Below, piece after piece: positions 11,088-22,173 of a stretch of DNA of 64,000 nucleotides. The notes below the pieces were generated by a model. The model was not told where the DNA came from and searched no databases. It saw only the letters and a program-made list of their open reading frames with translations. Both the position numbers and the translations under genes were made by a program. Each line of letters starts with the position of its first letter. Position 1 is the first letter of the stretch. Source of the stretch: Panagrolaimus kolymaensis (taxonomy: Eukaryota; Nematoda; Chromadorea; Rhabditida; Panagrolaimidae); the NCBI GenBank assembly GCA_028622995.1, contig JAJQJQ010000002.1:9796001-9860000 (forward strand). The letters are read 5' to 3'.

Positions 11088-11379
11088 AAATAAAATAAAT
11101 ATAAGAAATACTTTTTCTTCATAAAATGTATTAATTTTTCTTTTATTTTGTGAATTTTGATTTTAATAAAAATATAGATAAATTGGCATTTTTTTGACTT
11201 CAATAAAAAAATGGAATTATTGTTGAGTGTCTGGTTGGCTTTTATTATCCCAATCAATTTCAACCGTTAGATTTATATCAACAACCACAAATTTTCTGTT
11301 ATTCTTAATAACTAATCCTCCTTTCATTAATAGAAAGCGTTTAACTTTATGTCAAAGAAGTAAAAAAACAAAGTAAACT

Positions 11380-11769
11380 TCATTTTACTTTTATTAAAAG
11401 TTTTAAAGAAAAGAAAAGAAAATAAACTAATAAAATATTCAAAAACTCTCTTTGATAAATGAAAAAAGCTTGCGGGATTGGAGAGTTTTTCTTTCTTTTG
11501 CATATCTTTTCAATGACTGAGGCTATTTTTGGATCAGTAATGGTTTGATTGAAATATGTTTTGATGGAATTATTAACAGCTTCTTTTAGCTTTTCTTCAT
11601 CTTGTTTTAATTAATTCAACCATTTTTGTTTTTCTTGTTTGCCGAATTTTTCGATTCTGTCAAATTCTTCGGCTTTTTCTTCTGATTCTAAGAGTTTGTT
11701 CGAATGAGTTATCATTAGTTTGCTCACTCTTTCTCTAGCGAGGACAATCACAACATTGATTTTGGACAT
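11380..11769 (-). pseudogene. Lys/Glu-rich helical protein with one in-frame stop
   Basis: From ATG 11769 (MSKINVVIVLARERVSKL) the frame is charged and coiled-coil-like (LLESEEKAEEFDRIEKFGKQ) until a TAA after KQKWLN. The same frame then continues as LKQDEEKLKEAVNN and TITDPKIASVIEKICKRKK, with the next stop at 11380-11382. Continuity on both sides of the stop suggests a recently inactivated single-exon gene or retrocopy. Family not recognised. Confidence 0.45.
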
Positions 11770-13444
11770 TTCTTTTTTTCTTTAAAAAAAATTATTTTTA
11801 CATATTTCTTTGCTTTTCCAAGCTTATTTCGATATTTACCCAAGGTAGTTAAATATCAAAATTTTTCATAAAACTCAAGAAAATAGAAAAAAATATTAAT
11901 AATGAAATATTCAAAACAAAACACTAAAAATACATTTATGTGTTGCAATTTTTTTTGCGTTTGTGAAAAATATTCTTTTATTTTAAAAAAAAGAGACCGC
12001 CACATCAAAAACAAAAAAGTAGAAAAGAAAAACAACCACCACAAAACTAAATAAATAGGAAGAGGTGATCGATTGAACACACACACACTACTTTTTTTTT
12101 ATTCTTCTTTTGTTTTGTTTATTAAAGCTAGTTTTTAACGTTCAAAGTGGCAGCGTCGAAGATGACCTATTTTTTTTTATTTGGTTTGCAAATTGCAACA
12201 ATGGTTTATATTAATATTTTATTTTGCTTGTATGTTCTTTCGCAAAATACATGCAGAAAACTTTAACTTGCAAATATGAAAGAAAAAATCAAAATAATTC
12301 AATTTTTTTCTAATTCGCGTTTATTTTTAAAATGAGCATAAAAAACATGATTTTATTTTTTAAATGACAAGTACGCCCGAACCTTCGAGTCTTAAACAAA
12401 TTGGTATCTAAATAATACATGCTGCATTCTCGCTCTTTTGTAAAAAAAATATCAGAACTTTTTTATGCCTTCATCCCTCCCAATTTATTTGGGAAAAATG
12501 TTCCCTTATTATTACTACTGGAAGCCAAATTTTGCTGATTATTTTCAGTATCACGCGTTTTACTAACATACGAAAAATAAATAAATTAAATTTGTTAAAT
12601 ATTCAAAAAAATCTTTGATAAAAAAAATTTTATTTAAAAAAAATTAGAATAAAAAACTATTATTTCATTTATTTTTTGTTGAAAAAGATGTGTTGCTTAC
12701 TTTTAAATTGCTAACAACAGCAAAAAAAATATAGAGCTCTTGGTGCCAGCAACCAATTCCTTCCATTGAACTTTTTTTTTCGTTTGTGCTTGGGCTGCGT
12801 TCGCAAATGGAAAAGATTTATGAAAAAAAAAAATTGCAGAGAAATGAAATCAAAAAGTTTGAAAATAGATAGGAACGACGAAAGTGAAAAAAAAGCTTGG
12901 GTTTGCATAGAAAAAAAAGAAGAATAAAATTTGGTAAACTTCCATCCTTAATATTTATTCTTTCTTCGTTTCTTCCTTTCAAATTTTATTTCCACCTGGA
13001 CTATCGAGAAACTAAAGTTTGAGTGAATATAGCCTACAATTAAATTACATAAATTTAAAATTAGAAATAAAAGCATTAATTTTGGCACTTATCCAGGGGG
13101 CACTTTAATTCTCATATAAAAAATTTATTAAAAACTATTATGTAAATAAAATAATTATATATGTAATGGGTAAAAAAAGTTTATTTTTGTGTAACTTTAT
13201 ACATTTTAGAAAATTAAATTACATATGGGGTTATTAATGGCTTCTTAAAATCATATTTTAAAAGTAAATAAAAATATAAAAAAATTTAAAGGTTAAGATA
13301 CTTTTTTGCCAACAAGGAAATAAAAAGCTATAACTATAAAAAAACTCTCATTTGTGTATGTAGGCCTCATTTCAATAAATTTTCTAGAAAAAAAATTATT
13401 TTCTCATATTTCTGAATTTTTTTTGATTTTTAAAAGCGAAAAAT
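11770..13444. other. 1.7 kb AT-rich intergenic stretch
   Basis: Between 7TM copies 1 and 2, dominated by A/T homopolymers. Nothing coding-like was found beyond the pseudogene at its left edge. A short CA run (ACACACACAC near 12076) is the only simple repeat noted. Confidence 0.4.
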
Positions 13445-14788
13445 ATGAATAATTTTTCTGCAACACCAGTCCCAGGACCTCCTCCACCGATGCGTATAGC
13501 TTTGGATTACAACGCTACATTGGATACTTGGATCGATCGGGTGGGATTTCAAATTCCATTTATTTTGGAAACCATTGGTTTTGGATATATTTGTTTGCTT
13601 TTGCTCTTCATAATTATTTTTATTTCAATTTTTGGTAAAAGTATTGAAACTTATCAATGTTTTATTTTGAATCAAGCTTTTTGGGATTTTTTATTTATTT
13701 ATGATTATATTTGTGAAAAACCTACTTATCAAGCATATTTTCAATTAAATTATGATCCAAGTTTTGGTCCCAAATACAATCAATATCCGTCAACATGTTT
13801 TTATGGAGATTCATCTGTTGTGGATATGTTTAATCAATTTGTTAAACTTATCGTGCATTTATGCTCTTTTACACCATTATTCCTTTTAACATTCTCTCGA
13901 TTTTTATGTATGTATTATTCAAATTTTTATAATAAACATTTTACAACTTTTAAAACAATTTTGTTTATAATTGTTTTTGAAATTTTGGTTAATATTTTAT
14001 TAACATCTCGAGCTTGGGCTCGTAATATTCGAATGGAACGAATTCACCTTGAACAGGATAGTTGCAAAGCGAAGTATTGTCCAAATATTCTTTATGGAGA
14101 AAAGTGTATTATTACGGATGCTTTAACTGCGTGCAACTTGAAAGTGGTTGTTGGTGAAAACATTTGGGAATTAATTTTTGGATACATTCAATTATTTTTA
14201 CCTATTTTACTTTTAATTTTTTCAATCATTTTTGCCATTTCTATTGCAACCAAAGTGGCGAAACAAATTATTTATCAAGCTAAAAATAATCCAACTCATT
14301 TATATTCTTCCGTTCGAATAACTTTAGTCATTCTTTTTCAATGTGTTATGACTGCCATAGTTTTTAGTTTTATGTTTTCTGATAATATTATGAGTTTAAT
14401 TGAATATTATTATAAGCTTTCTAAATATGACAGTAGCAAATATTCTTATGTTGGAAATGCAAAATTTCGTTTTGCTTTTTATCCATGGTTGCCTGATTCC
14501 GTTTTAAATTTAGGCTCTTCTCCACTTTTACACTGCCTTTATGTCGGAAGAATATTTATTGATTCCATTTTAGTTTTAGTTTTTTTAAGCCATTATCGAA
14601 AATATTGTTTGATGGTTTTAAAATACCCTGTTTGGTTTTTCAAAAATGTTTACAATGTAATAAGATTTAAAAAATTTGTATTTCCCACTGCAGCAATAAC
14701 CCCAACATCTTCTTTCCAAAATAATACCAATGCTTTATTCAAAAAGAGAAATAGTGAAAAATTAAATGTTTGTGTGAATGTTAATTAA
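13445..14788 (+). CDS. Seven-helix receptor, intronless (7TM copy 2)
   Basis: A 447-codon intact frame, closely similar to copy 1 over the membrane core: GFQIPFILETIGFGYICL (helix 1), IFGKSIETYQCFILNQAFWD, LTFSRFLCMYYSNFYNKHF after helix 3, loop-2 cysteines (CKAKYCPNILYGEKC), then LSHYRKYCLMVLKYPVWFFK after helix 7. It differs from copies 1 and 3 in its extracellular start, which has a Pro run (PVPGPPPPM) before DYNATLDTW, and in its cytosolic tail. Divergence is concentrated in extracellular loops, as expected for ligand-binding diversification. Probably a plasma-membrane chemoreceptor-like protein; ligand and G protein unknown. Confidence 0.85.
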   Translation: MNNFSATPVPGPPPPMRIALDYNATLDTWIDRVGFQIPFILETIGFGYICLLLLFIIIFISIFGKSIETYQCFILNQAFWDFLFIYDYICEKPTYQAYFQLNYDPSFGPKYNQYPSTCFYGDSSVVDMFNQFVKLIVHLCSFTPLFLLTFSRFLCMYYSNFYNKHFTTFKTILFIIVFEILVNILLTSRAWARNIRMERIHLEQDSCKAKYCPNILYGEKCIITDALTACNLKVVVGENIWELIFGYIQLFLPILLLIFSIIFAISIATKVAKQIIYQAKNNPTHLYSSVRITLVILFQCVMTAIVFSFMFSDNIMSLIEYYYKLSKYDSSKYSYVGNAKFRFAFYPWLPDSVLNLGSSPLLHCLYVGRIFIDSILVLVFLSHYRKYCLMVLKYPVWFFKNVYNVIRFKKFVFPTAAITPTSSFQNNTNALFKKRNSEKLNVCVNVN

Positions 14789-15475
14789 AAATTGTTTATT
14801 TTATTTGTAATATGTATTTTTTATGTCCCAAAAAAAATTATAAAATAAATATGAAAATGATAAATATTGACCACTAAAAAAATAGAAAACTTTACACATT
14901 TTTTTTGTTTTTATTATTTTAAACTATTTTGATTGTATTTTAGGGTCAAAAACTCTATAGAAGTATAAATTTATTTATCGAAGAACGTTCAAATAAAAAA
15001 GTTTCTTTTTTTGCAATTTATGTTGAGCTTGATTATAGACTCTTAAAAAATAACATAGAAAATTAATTATGACTTTATTGGTAAAAAAAGATAAAAGTTT
15101 GACTACGTTTATTTAGAATTCGGGGCATTTAATTGGAATATTAAAATAAAAAAGTTTAAACTACCGTAAATATTATAAATTTGACTGCCGAAAAAAATAA
15201 GTATGCATGAAACTTTAAAATTTAAATTATATGAATTTAAAGAGTTTTTTAAGAAAATTGATTTTAAGAATCATAAGGGCAAAATAAATAATTTGCAGGT
15301 TGGGTAAATGGTGTAGTCAAAAAAATACCAAAATAAAAATTAAATAGCATCTATCGAATTCTTGAAAAACGACGATTGCTAATTTTTTGAAAAAGGTATA
15401 TATTTTTCTCAAAGTTTGACGACGACAGCTAAAACTATTTTCTCTACAAACTTTGCTTTTTTTGTCTTAAAAAAT
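14789..15475. other. Intergenic stretch between 7TM copies 2 and 3
   Basis: AT-rich, without a recognised gene or structured repeat. It holds the presumed promoter of copy 3; a TATA-like TATATATTTT lies at about 15397-15406, 70 bp upstream of the start. Confidence 0.4.
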
Positions 15476-16777
15476 ATGTCAGCTCCATCTTTTTCTCTTC
15501 CAATCAAATGTAATGCTCTTGGAAAAAATGCTTCATTCAATAATTGGATTGAATGTGTTGGATTTCAAATTCCATTTCTTTTAGAAACCATTGGTTTTGG
15601 ATACATTTGTTGGGTTTTGGTTTTTATTATTATTTTTATTTCAATTTTTGGTAAAAGTATTGAAAATTATCAATGGTTTATTTTGAATCAAGCGATTTGA
15701 GATTTTTGTTTTATTTATGATTATATTTGTGAAAAACCTACTTATCAAGCTTATTTTCAACCTCTTGTGGATGATAATTTTTCGACGAGATTCAATCAAG
15801 GTAAAGCTACATGTTTTTATGGGGATTCATCATATAAAAATTCTTTTAATGAATTTATTAAAACTGTCATGCATTTTTGTTCTTTTACTCCACTTTTTCT
15901 TTTGACGCTCTCTCGATTTTTATGTATGTATTATTCAAATTTTTATAAAAAATATTTTTCAACTTTTAAAACAATTTTATTTATAATTTGTATCGAGATT
16001 TTTGTTACGATTATATTAGAAGCTCGTTATTGGGCAAAAGAAGCTCGATATTTTGAAATATTTGAAGGTTATGCAAAATGCAAGGCTAAACATTGTCCAA
16101 ATATTTCCCAAGGAGAAGCTTGTATTATTACAGACGACTTAACTTTATGTTATCTCAATGTGGAGCAAAGTGAAAATATATTACTATTAACTTTGGGATA
16201 CATTCAACTTTTCATGCCTCTTTTACTCATAATTATTTCGTGCATTTTTGCCATTTCTGTTGCGGCGAAAGTTGGAAAACAAATTATTTTTCAAGCTAAA
16301 AACAATCGAGCTCAACTTTATTCTTCCCTTCGAATAACTTTAGTCATACTTTTTCAATGTTTTATGACTGCTTTAGTTATTAGTTTTATGTTTTATAATA
16401 ATATTCGGAGTTTTTCAATATATATTAAATCGTTTTACAATAGCAGCAATTATTATTATGATAAAAAGGGTGATTTTCATGCGGCATATTACCCAAAATT
16501 ACCAGACATGATTTCATATTTAACTATTTCTCCACTTTTACATAGTTTATATGTTGCAAGAATATTTATTGATTCCATCCTTGTTTTAGTCTTCTTAAGC
16601 CATTATCGAAAATATTGTTTGATGGTTATTGAATTTTTTATTTGGATTTTCAAAGATGCTAAATTAATATGCCGTAGTCTTGCGGAATCAAAAAATGGTA
16701 ACTCCATCACCACCTCTGCTCAAAATAATCCTGGAAATAAAAATAACAATATTTTATTTAAAAACCGAAATAATTAA
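15476..16777 (+). pseudogene. Seven-helix receptor (7TM copy 3) with one in-frame TGA
   Basis: ATG 15476 gives MSAPSFSLPIKCNALGKNAS, aligning with the start of copy 1. At 15698-15700 a TGA replaces the TGG (Trp) that copies 1 and 2 have in NQAIWDFLFIYDYICEKP. The frame is otherwise unbroken to TAA 16777, with all later landmarks kept: LTLSRFLCMYYSNFYKKYF, Cys-rich loop 2 (CKAKHCPNISQGEAC), AAKVGKQIIFQAKNN and LSHYRKYCLM. The full conceptual length is about 433 codons. One transition in an otherwise clean gene points to a very recent pseudogene, a segregating null allele or a base error. Stop-codon readthrough is possible but unsupported. Confidence 0.75.
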
Positions 16778-16950
16778 AAAAAAGTCAAAAAAAATTTGAA
16801 TTTGGTGTCTCAGTTTTTTGTATATCTTACAATATTATTCTCAATGTATACTTTTCTTAATAATATGTAAATGATAAATATAAATAAAAAAATAATTATT
16901 CAAAAGAAAACATATATATTTTTCGTCCATCTTACCTTTTTAGATTTATA

Positions 16951-17124
16951 GTGTTATTAAGAATTTTTGTGGAAGCTCTCATAGTTTTATTAATTATGAC
17001 GGGTTATCGAGAAACTATGGTGGATTTTGTTAAATTTATTTTCTTCTTGCTGAGACATCCTCGGAGAAATTATAATAAATTTAAAATTTGTTTCTTTCCT
17101 ACAAAAATTAGTCCATTGAAATAA
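16951..17124 (+). pseudogene. C-terminal relic of another 7TM receptor
   Basis: An open frame from 16951 reads VLLRIFVEALIVLLIMTGYR, then ETMVDFVKFIFFLLRHPRR, and ends TAA 17122-17124. This parallels helix 7 and tail of the three upstream receptors (GRIFVDSILVLVFLSHYRKY then CLMVFKFFIWIIK). Nothing matching helices 1-6 lies between 16778 and 16950, so this is the remnant of a deleted tandem copy. A distant terminal exon is less likely because the family is intronless. Confidence 0.5.
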
Positions 17125-17238
17125 CATAAAATCACATTTTATTTATTTTCTCCGATTTTTTTGATTTTAGAAACTTAGTTGTCAACGCTTTTATTTTCCG
17201 ACTTAATTTTTTCATTTATTGCAAAAAGTTGTTCCTTC

Positions 17239-17307
17239 CAGCGATGGCAGCCAATCGACAAACTTGATGGTTGCAGTAGACAAGTTGTCGATTGGCTGCC
17301 ATCGCTG
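17239..17307. mobile_element. 69-bp foldback MITE with hAT-like features
   Basis: The element starts CAGCGATGGCAGCCAATCGA and ends with its reverse complement, giving 23 perfectly paired bases per arm around a loop of about 23 nt. It is flanked by an exact 8-bp direct repeat GTTCCTTC (17231-17238 and 17308-17315). CAG...CTG ends and an 8-bp duplication fit hAT transposons. Its size and fold also resemble a microRNA precursor, but the target-site duplication favours a MITE. Confidence 0.7.
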
Positions 17308-17315
17308 GTTCCTTC

Positions 17316-18262
17316 TCCAAAATTGTTCATTTGATTTTTTAAATGTGTTTTAAGCTGGCTTAAATGCTCTGAATTTTGTTCCTTATTTCTTCGACATTGA
17401 AAAAAAATTTTCCACTTTTAATGACTGTTTTAAGCTTTAAACAAAATACATACGTGCGAAAAATATAATAAATTTTTGATAAATTGAAAAATTATTTCAA
17501 AAATAATCTTTTCATACTTTGTTAAGTTGAAAACAAAATTTTTTTTCACAGTTATTTCCTCTACTTCAGGACTATTCCTTCGGCCCGTCCGAGCCGAGTC
17601 GATATTTTTTGAATTGAATTAAATCAAACCACAAAGATAATTATTACAAAATTTAAAAAAATTTTATGTGATCGACTTCAAATACACAAAAAAATTATTT
17701 TCAACATAAACATTCTGAAATAGGGTAGAAAGAAGAATTTTTTTAGTGCTTTCGAAATTTTTTCTTGTTATTCACTTTTTCAAAACAAGTTACCTGATTT
17801 TTTTTCTTTTTTGGATTTGATTAGCGAAACACAGATATTGGTTTTTTGTAAAAAAATAGAGACATCGAATTTGCATATTAAGACTTTCTTTCTTTAAAAT
17901 AACAAAAAAATTTTTTAAGAAAATATACGTGCATCATTTTAAAATTATATTATTACCAAAGATCGTGGACAATTTTGTGTTAATTAAAAAAAATTCATCA
18001 TTTTTCAATCACTAAAAAAGTTTAAGCGTTTTAATTCCTTTTTTGAAAGTAGGTGCAAAGTATTATTCCGCATTAAAGTTTGGGTATCAAAAAAGAAGAA
18101 AAAGAAGTGAGAAAAAAAGGACAAAAAGATCTCTGTTATGTTGGGTATTAAAATTGTTCAAAGAAATTGATTTTAGATTTTATTACAAAATTTTTTTTTT
18201 TCATGACGAATAGTTTAACAATTATTTATGTAGTTTTTAAAAAGGAATAAAAAATTAAAGAA
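17316..18262. other. Intergenic stretch with a promoter block duplicated before the next gene
   Basis: Mostly A/T runs. The segment at about 17985-18065 (AAGTTTAAGCGTTTTAATTC, then GGTGCAAAGT, ATTCCGCATTA) recurs with few differences at about 20325-20415, upstream of the sister gene starting at 20601. It is about 200 bp upstream of the ATG in both cases and was duplicated with the genes. Confidence 0.55.
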
Positions 18263-20137
18263 ATGTTTTTTGCATTTTTATTAATTCAATTTATTTTTTA
18301 TTCCCCAGCATCAAGTGTTTGTCCAATTTATAATAATTATATTCAAAGTCTTCCTGATGATTCAATTTATGGCTCACAATGCTATTATTTCACTAAAAAT
18401 TCAACGGATAATACTGATTTTAATAGTGCTGAAAAAATTTGTAAAAATTTTGGAGGAAATTTAGTTTCAATTCATGATGAATTTTATAACACAAATTTTA
18501 CAAGTCAGTAAAACCTATTTAAATTGGGCAAAGCTCTTTCAGACCTTGACCTCTTTTAAAAAATTAACAAAAGTTGATTTTTTTTAGGGAACGCTAACCA
18601 TGGGATTACTGGGATTAGACCACCCGTTAGAAGTGATGTTGGATTTTGGATTGGAGGTTTAAACAAAATGTTTAATAATTGGACTTGGACGGATGGCACA
18701 CCTTTTAATTATACTTATTGGGATACAGTGCCACAAAACACATCCACACCCATTTGTGCTTTTGTTAATATTACCTTTGAAAAGTGGGGCTCCGATGATT
18801 GTATGAACAAAAAACCTTTTTCATGTATAGTTCCGCCAATTTTACCAGTTCCAACATCAACCAAAAAACCAAGTAATTATTTATTAATTTTTCAATAAAA
18901 TTTTTCATCATAAATTAATATTTTCAGATCCAACCAAAACTACAACAACTACTACCACTGAAACAAATTCAATAATATTGCTTTCAACAACCTCACCTCC
19001 CAATTCTTCTGATTCATTAATAAAATGGTGGATAATTGGAGGAGTTTTAATTGTGATCCTTTTAATTGCTGGATTTATTTTGCGATATTTTATTCGAAGA
19101 ATATATCGTCGAAAAAAATATGAAGAATATCAAAATACAGTCAAAACCAAAATGGAAATGTCTCCTTTGGAAGTGAAACTTTCTCATGATGAACGATTAA
19201 CCAATCAAATTGATCGAAAAAATGTTATAATTGATTTTAAGAATATTCTTGGAAAAGGCGCAAATGCGACTGTTTATGGAATATTTTTAAAAGAAAAAAC
19301 ACTTGAGCCATCCAAGAATTTTACTGAAAGCAAGAAATTAAAATTTGTAACTCAAATCAAAGAAAACTGCCATGCTGCATTAAAATTGCCAACGAGTTTC
19401 GATCAAGATGAAGTGGAACAATTTGTTCGGGAGCTTGACGCTTTGATTATGATTAAATCTCATCCTAATATTTTAATTTTCTTGGATGGACACTATTCCA
19501 CGATATTCCTGCATTAATAACTGAACTGGCAGATAAAAACTTACTTCAATATGTTAAATCTTTTGATGGAAATCCATTGCCAACAAAAATTATGTTATCA
19601 ATATTGTGGCAGATATCCCAAGCTTTGGAACATGTGGCTTCGTTAATGATGGTTCATCGAGATGTGGCATGTCGAAATATTCTTCTCACAAATCAAAATG
19701 TTGCAAAATTAGCTGATTTCGGTCTTTGCTGCCATTGTGACGAATCTTTTACTTATCAATCTAGTCTTCACAAACGACTCCCATTAAAATGGCTTTCAAT
19801 AGAAGCTTTAGTGGATCGAATATTTTCTGAAAAATCTGATGTATGGGCTTTTGGAATTTTATGCTTTGAAATATTTTCACATGGATTAATTCCATATGCA
19901 ACTTTTAGCAATGAAGAAATGGTTGAATTCCTTCAAAATGGAAATAGATTGGAAAAACCAAAGGACACGTCGGATTCCATTTATGCTCTTATGCTTGATT
20001 GTTGGAAGATGGACCCAGCAGATCGCCCTAAATTTGAGGAAATTACAAATATTTTGAGGATACTTCTTGAAAATGAAACTGCAGGTTATGGGTATTTAAC
20101 CATGGTCAATGAAGAATGCGAAAACTCTATAAACTAA
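18263..20137 (+). CDS. C-type lectin receptor tyrosine kinase, frameshifted (CTLD-RTK 1)
   Basis: Exon 1 (18263-18503) has a signal peptide (MFFAFLLIQFIFYSPASS) and the first half of a C-type lectin domain. Exon 2 (18588 to about 18872) has FWIGG, WTWTDGTPFNYTYW and the closing cysteines (DDCMNKKPFSC). Exon 3 carries a Thr-rich stalk, a membrane helix (WWIIGGVLIVILLIAGFIL) and the kinase: G-loop LGKGANATVYG, AALK lysine, HRDVACRN, DFG, LPLKWLSIEAL and SDVWAFG, with C-terminal GYGYLTM. A one-base deletion near 19483-19487 (the homologous FLGWTL reads FLDGHY) breaks the frame before HRDVACRN; everything after is in another frame to 20137. Compared with its relatives the intron after VYKG is absent and the K of VYKG is missing. 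Either a recent pseudogene or a T-homopolymer error. Predicted cell-surface lectin receptor. Confidence 0.75.
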
Positions 20138-20600
20138 TATTTCTCCAAATCTTTGATTTATTATGTTTCGAAATTACGAAAAATAAATTTTATTTGTCTG
20201 TATATATTTCCAACAAATTGATAAAATCTTAAAACTATAATTAATGTTTTATTCCAAAAAAAATTGTTTTTTATAAAAATATTGTAAACCTAAAAGCTTT
20301 CGAAATTTTAGGCAAAGTTAAAAAAAAATTCATCATTTTTTTCAATCACAAAAAAAGTTTAAGCGTTTTAATTCTTTCTTTTTTGAAAGAAGGTGCAAAG
20401 TCTTATCCCGCATTATTTTTGTTTATCAAAAAAAGAGGAAGAAGAATTGAGTTAAAAAGTACAAATAACTTTTTGTTGGTAAAAAACCTGCTTAAAGACT
20501 TTGATTTTGTTGGTTTTTAATTCCAATTTTAATGATTTCTTTTTCACGGAAAAAATTCTAACAGTGATTTAATGTTAAAAAGGAAATAAAAAGAATAAAA
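20138..20600. other. Intergenic stretch with duplicated promoter block
   Basis: Carries the 20325-20415 copy of the upstream block described at 17985-18065. No gene is present. Confidence 0.5.
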
Positions 20601-21671
20601 ATGTTTTTCGTCGTATTTTTATTTATTCAATTTATTTTTTATTCCCAAGCTTCGTATATTTGTCCACCGGATACCATAAATATTACGGATGATTCAACTT
20701 CTGTCTCACAATGTTATTATTTTAGTACCAATTCTAATGATTCTTTTAAAGCTGAAAATTTTTGTAACACTATGGAAGGACATTTAGCTTCAATTCATGA
20801 TGGGTTAATTAACAGTAATTTTACGGGTTAGTAGAATAGAAAAATTTTAGGCGATTAATTTTATAAGTCAACGGAAATGTCCCACACAAAAATTGATTAA
20901 GCTAAAAATTTCAGATATTGCCAATGAAAATATTGATCCCAGTTTTATTGCCGTGGGTGTTTGGTTGGGTTTAAACGAAGCAGCGAATGGAATTTGGACA
21001 TGGATAGATGGCACACCTTTTGATTATAAAAATTGGGCAACAGATGAACCTATAAACAGAAAAATTAATTGTGCTTTTTTAAATCTTAAAGATGGTAGTT
21101 GGATCAGCGATGGTTGTTCAGCTGCAAAACCATTTTCTTGCATTGTTAAGCCTATTTTGGTTGTTACTACATCAACCAAGAATCCAAGTAAATATTTTTT
21201 CTTTTTCGTTTTTTGAAACTTTATATAACAAAAAAATATTATTATCAAAAGTTAACATTTTCAGATCCTCCTACAACCAAAATTGCAACAACTACAACCA
21301 CAAAGAAAAATGCAACAACAAAAACACTACCTTCAACAACAACGATTTCACCATTACCGATAAAAGATCCAAATTCGATAACAAAATGGTTGATAATTGG
21401 AGGAGTATTAATTGTATTTCTTTTCATTTTTGGCTTTATTTTGAGATATTTTATTAGAATAAGATATCGTCAAAAAAGGTTTATTGAACTACAAAAAATA
21501 ATAAAAAACAAAATGGAATTATCACCTTTGGAAGTTAAGCTTTCTCATGATGAAAGATTATTGAAACAAATAGATTCTAAAAATATTATAATTGATTTCA
21601 ACACTCTGAACGAAGATACAATTAATAAATGTGTCCAAAAAATGCAGATTTACGACTCATTTTGCTTTTAA
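20601..21671 (+). CDS. C-type lectin membrane receptor that lost its kinase domain
   Basis: Signal peptide (MFFVVFLFIQFIFYSQAS), lectin half 1 with CYYF and GHLASIHD, then exon 2 from about 20914 (VWLGLNEAANGIWTWIDGT, DGCSAAKPFSC), and exon 3 with a Thr-rich stalk, a membrane helix (WLIIGGVLIVFLFIFGFILR) and the conserved juxtamembrane segment (KMELSPLEVKLSHDERL, then IIIDFN). In sister genes this leads into ILGKGANATVYKG; here it reads TLNEDTINKCVQKMQIYDSF and stops at TAA 21671. The kinase is gone from its first glycine onward and no remnant follows in 21672-22173. The result is a single-pass lectin with a short cytosolic tail, potentially a decoy or dominant-negative partner of the neighbouring kinases, or simply a truncated copy. 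Confidence 0.8.
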
Positions 21672-22173
21672 TTATACGCAAAAAAAATAAAAGATTGCTT
21701 TTGAAGTATGAAATTCAAACAACTTCTAAAATTAAAACTGTATTAAGATTGCGATGCAGCAATCAACAAAGCAAGACAAAAGTAATGAATAAATGAATAA
21801 CAAAAAGAAGGATAATAAACAAGTTTATGCTGAAACTTCTTGCTGCGCTTCTATTTGGTATTTAAGCATAAGAAGCTAATATTCCTTCCTTTTTCTTTAA
21901 GTTTAATATTTTATGAAAAAGCTTGAATTTTTTGACTGACAAAAAAATTTGGTTTCTAAGACTAAAAATATGACAACGGAAACAAATAAAATTCAGTAAA
22001 AAATAAAGTTTATTTTAATTGCAATAAATATAACCTCAGCAAGTTAAAGAAAAACAATTGTATAATTTAAACAAAATTAAATTTTCTAAAAATTAAAAAA
22101 ATATGAAAAAAGGAAGATAAATTTTATTTAAAAATTATTTTCGAAAGTGTTGAGCTAAAAATAAAATTTGATT
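21672..22173. other. Intergenic stretch between converging receptor genes
   Basis: AT-rich, with no gene seen. It contains the 3' ends of the converging genes at 20601-21671 (+) and 22174-27426 (-). Confidence 0.45.

Noticed and set aside
11856..12908. Small minus-strand frames in the 11.8-12.9 kb spacer
   Set aside because: They are Phe/Lys-rich translations of A/T homopolymers with no splice partners or homologues in the window.
15698..15700. Selenocysteine at the in-frame TGA of 7TM copy 3
   Set aside because: Paralogues have Trp (TGG), not Cys or Sec, at the site, so a G-to-A change is far simpler.
17239..17307. A microRNA precursor
   Set aside because: The 8-bp flanking direct repeat and CAG/CTG ends explain it better as a tiny MITE; perfect pairing without bulges in 23 bp is also unusual for a miRNA.
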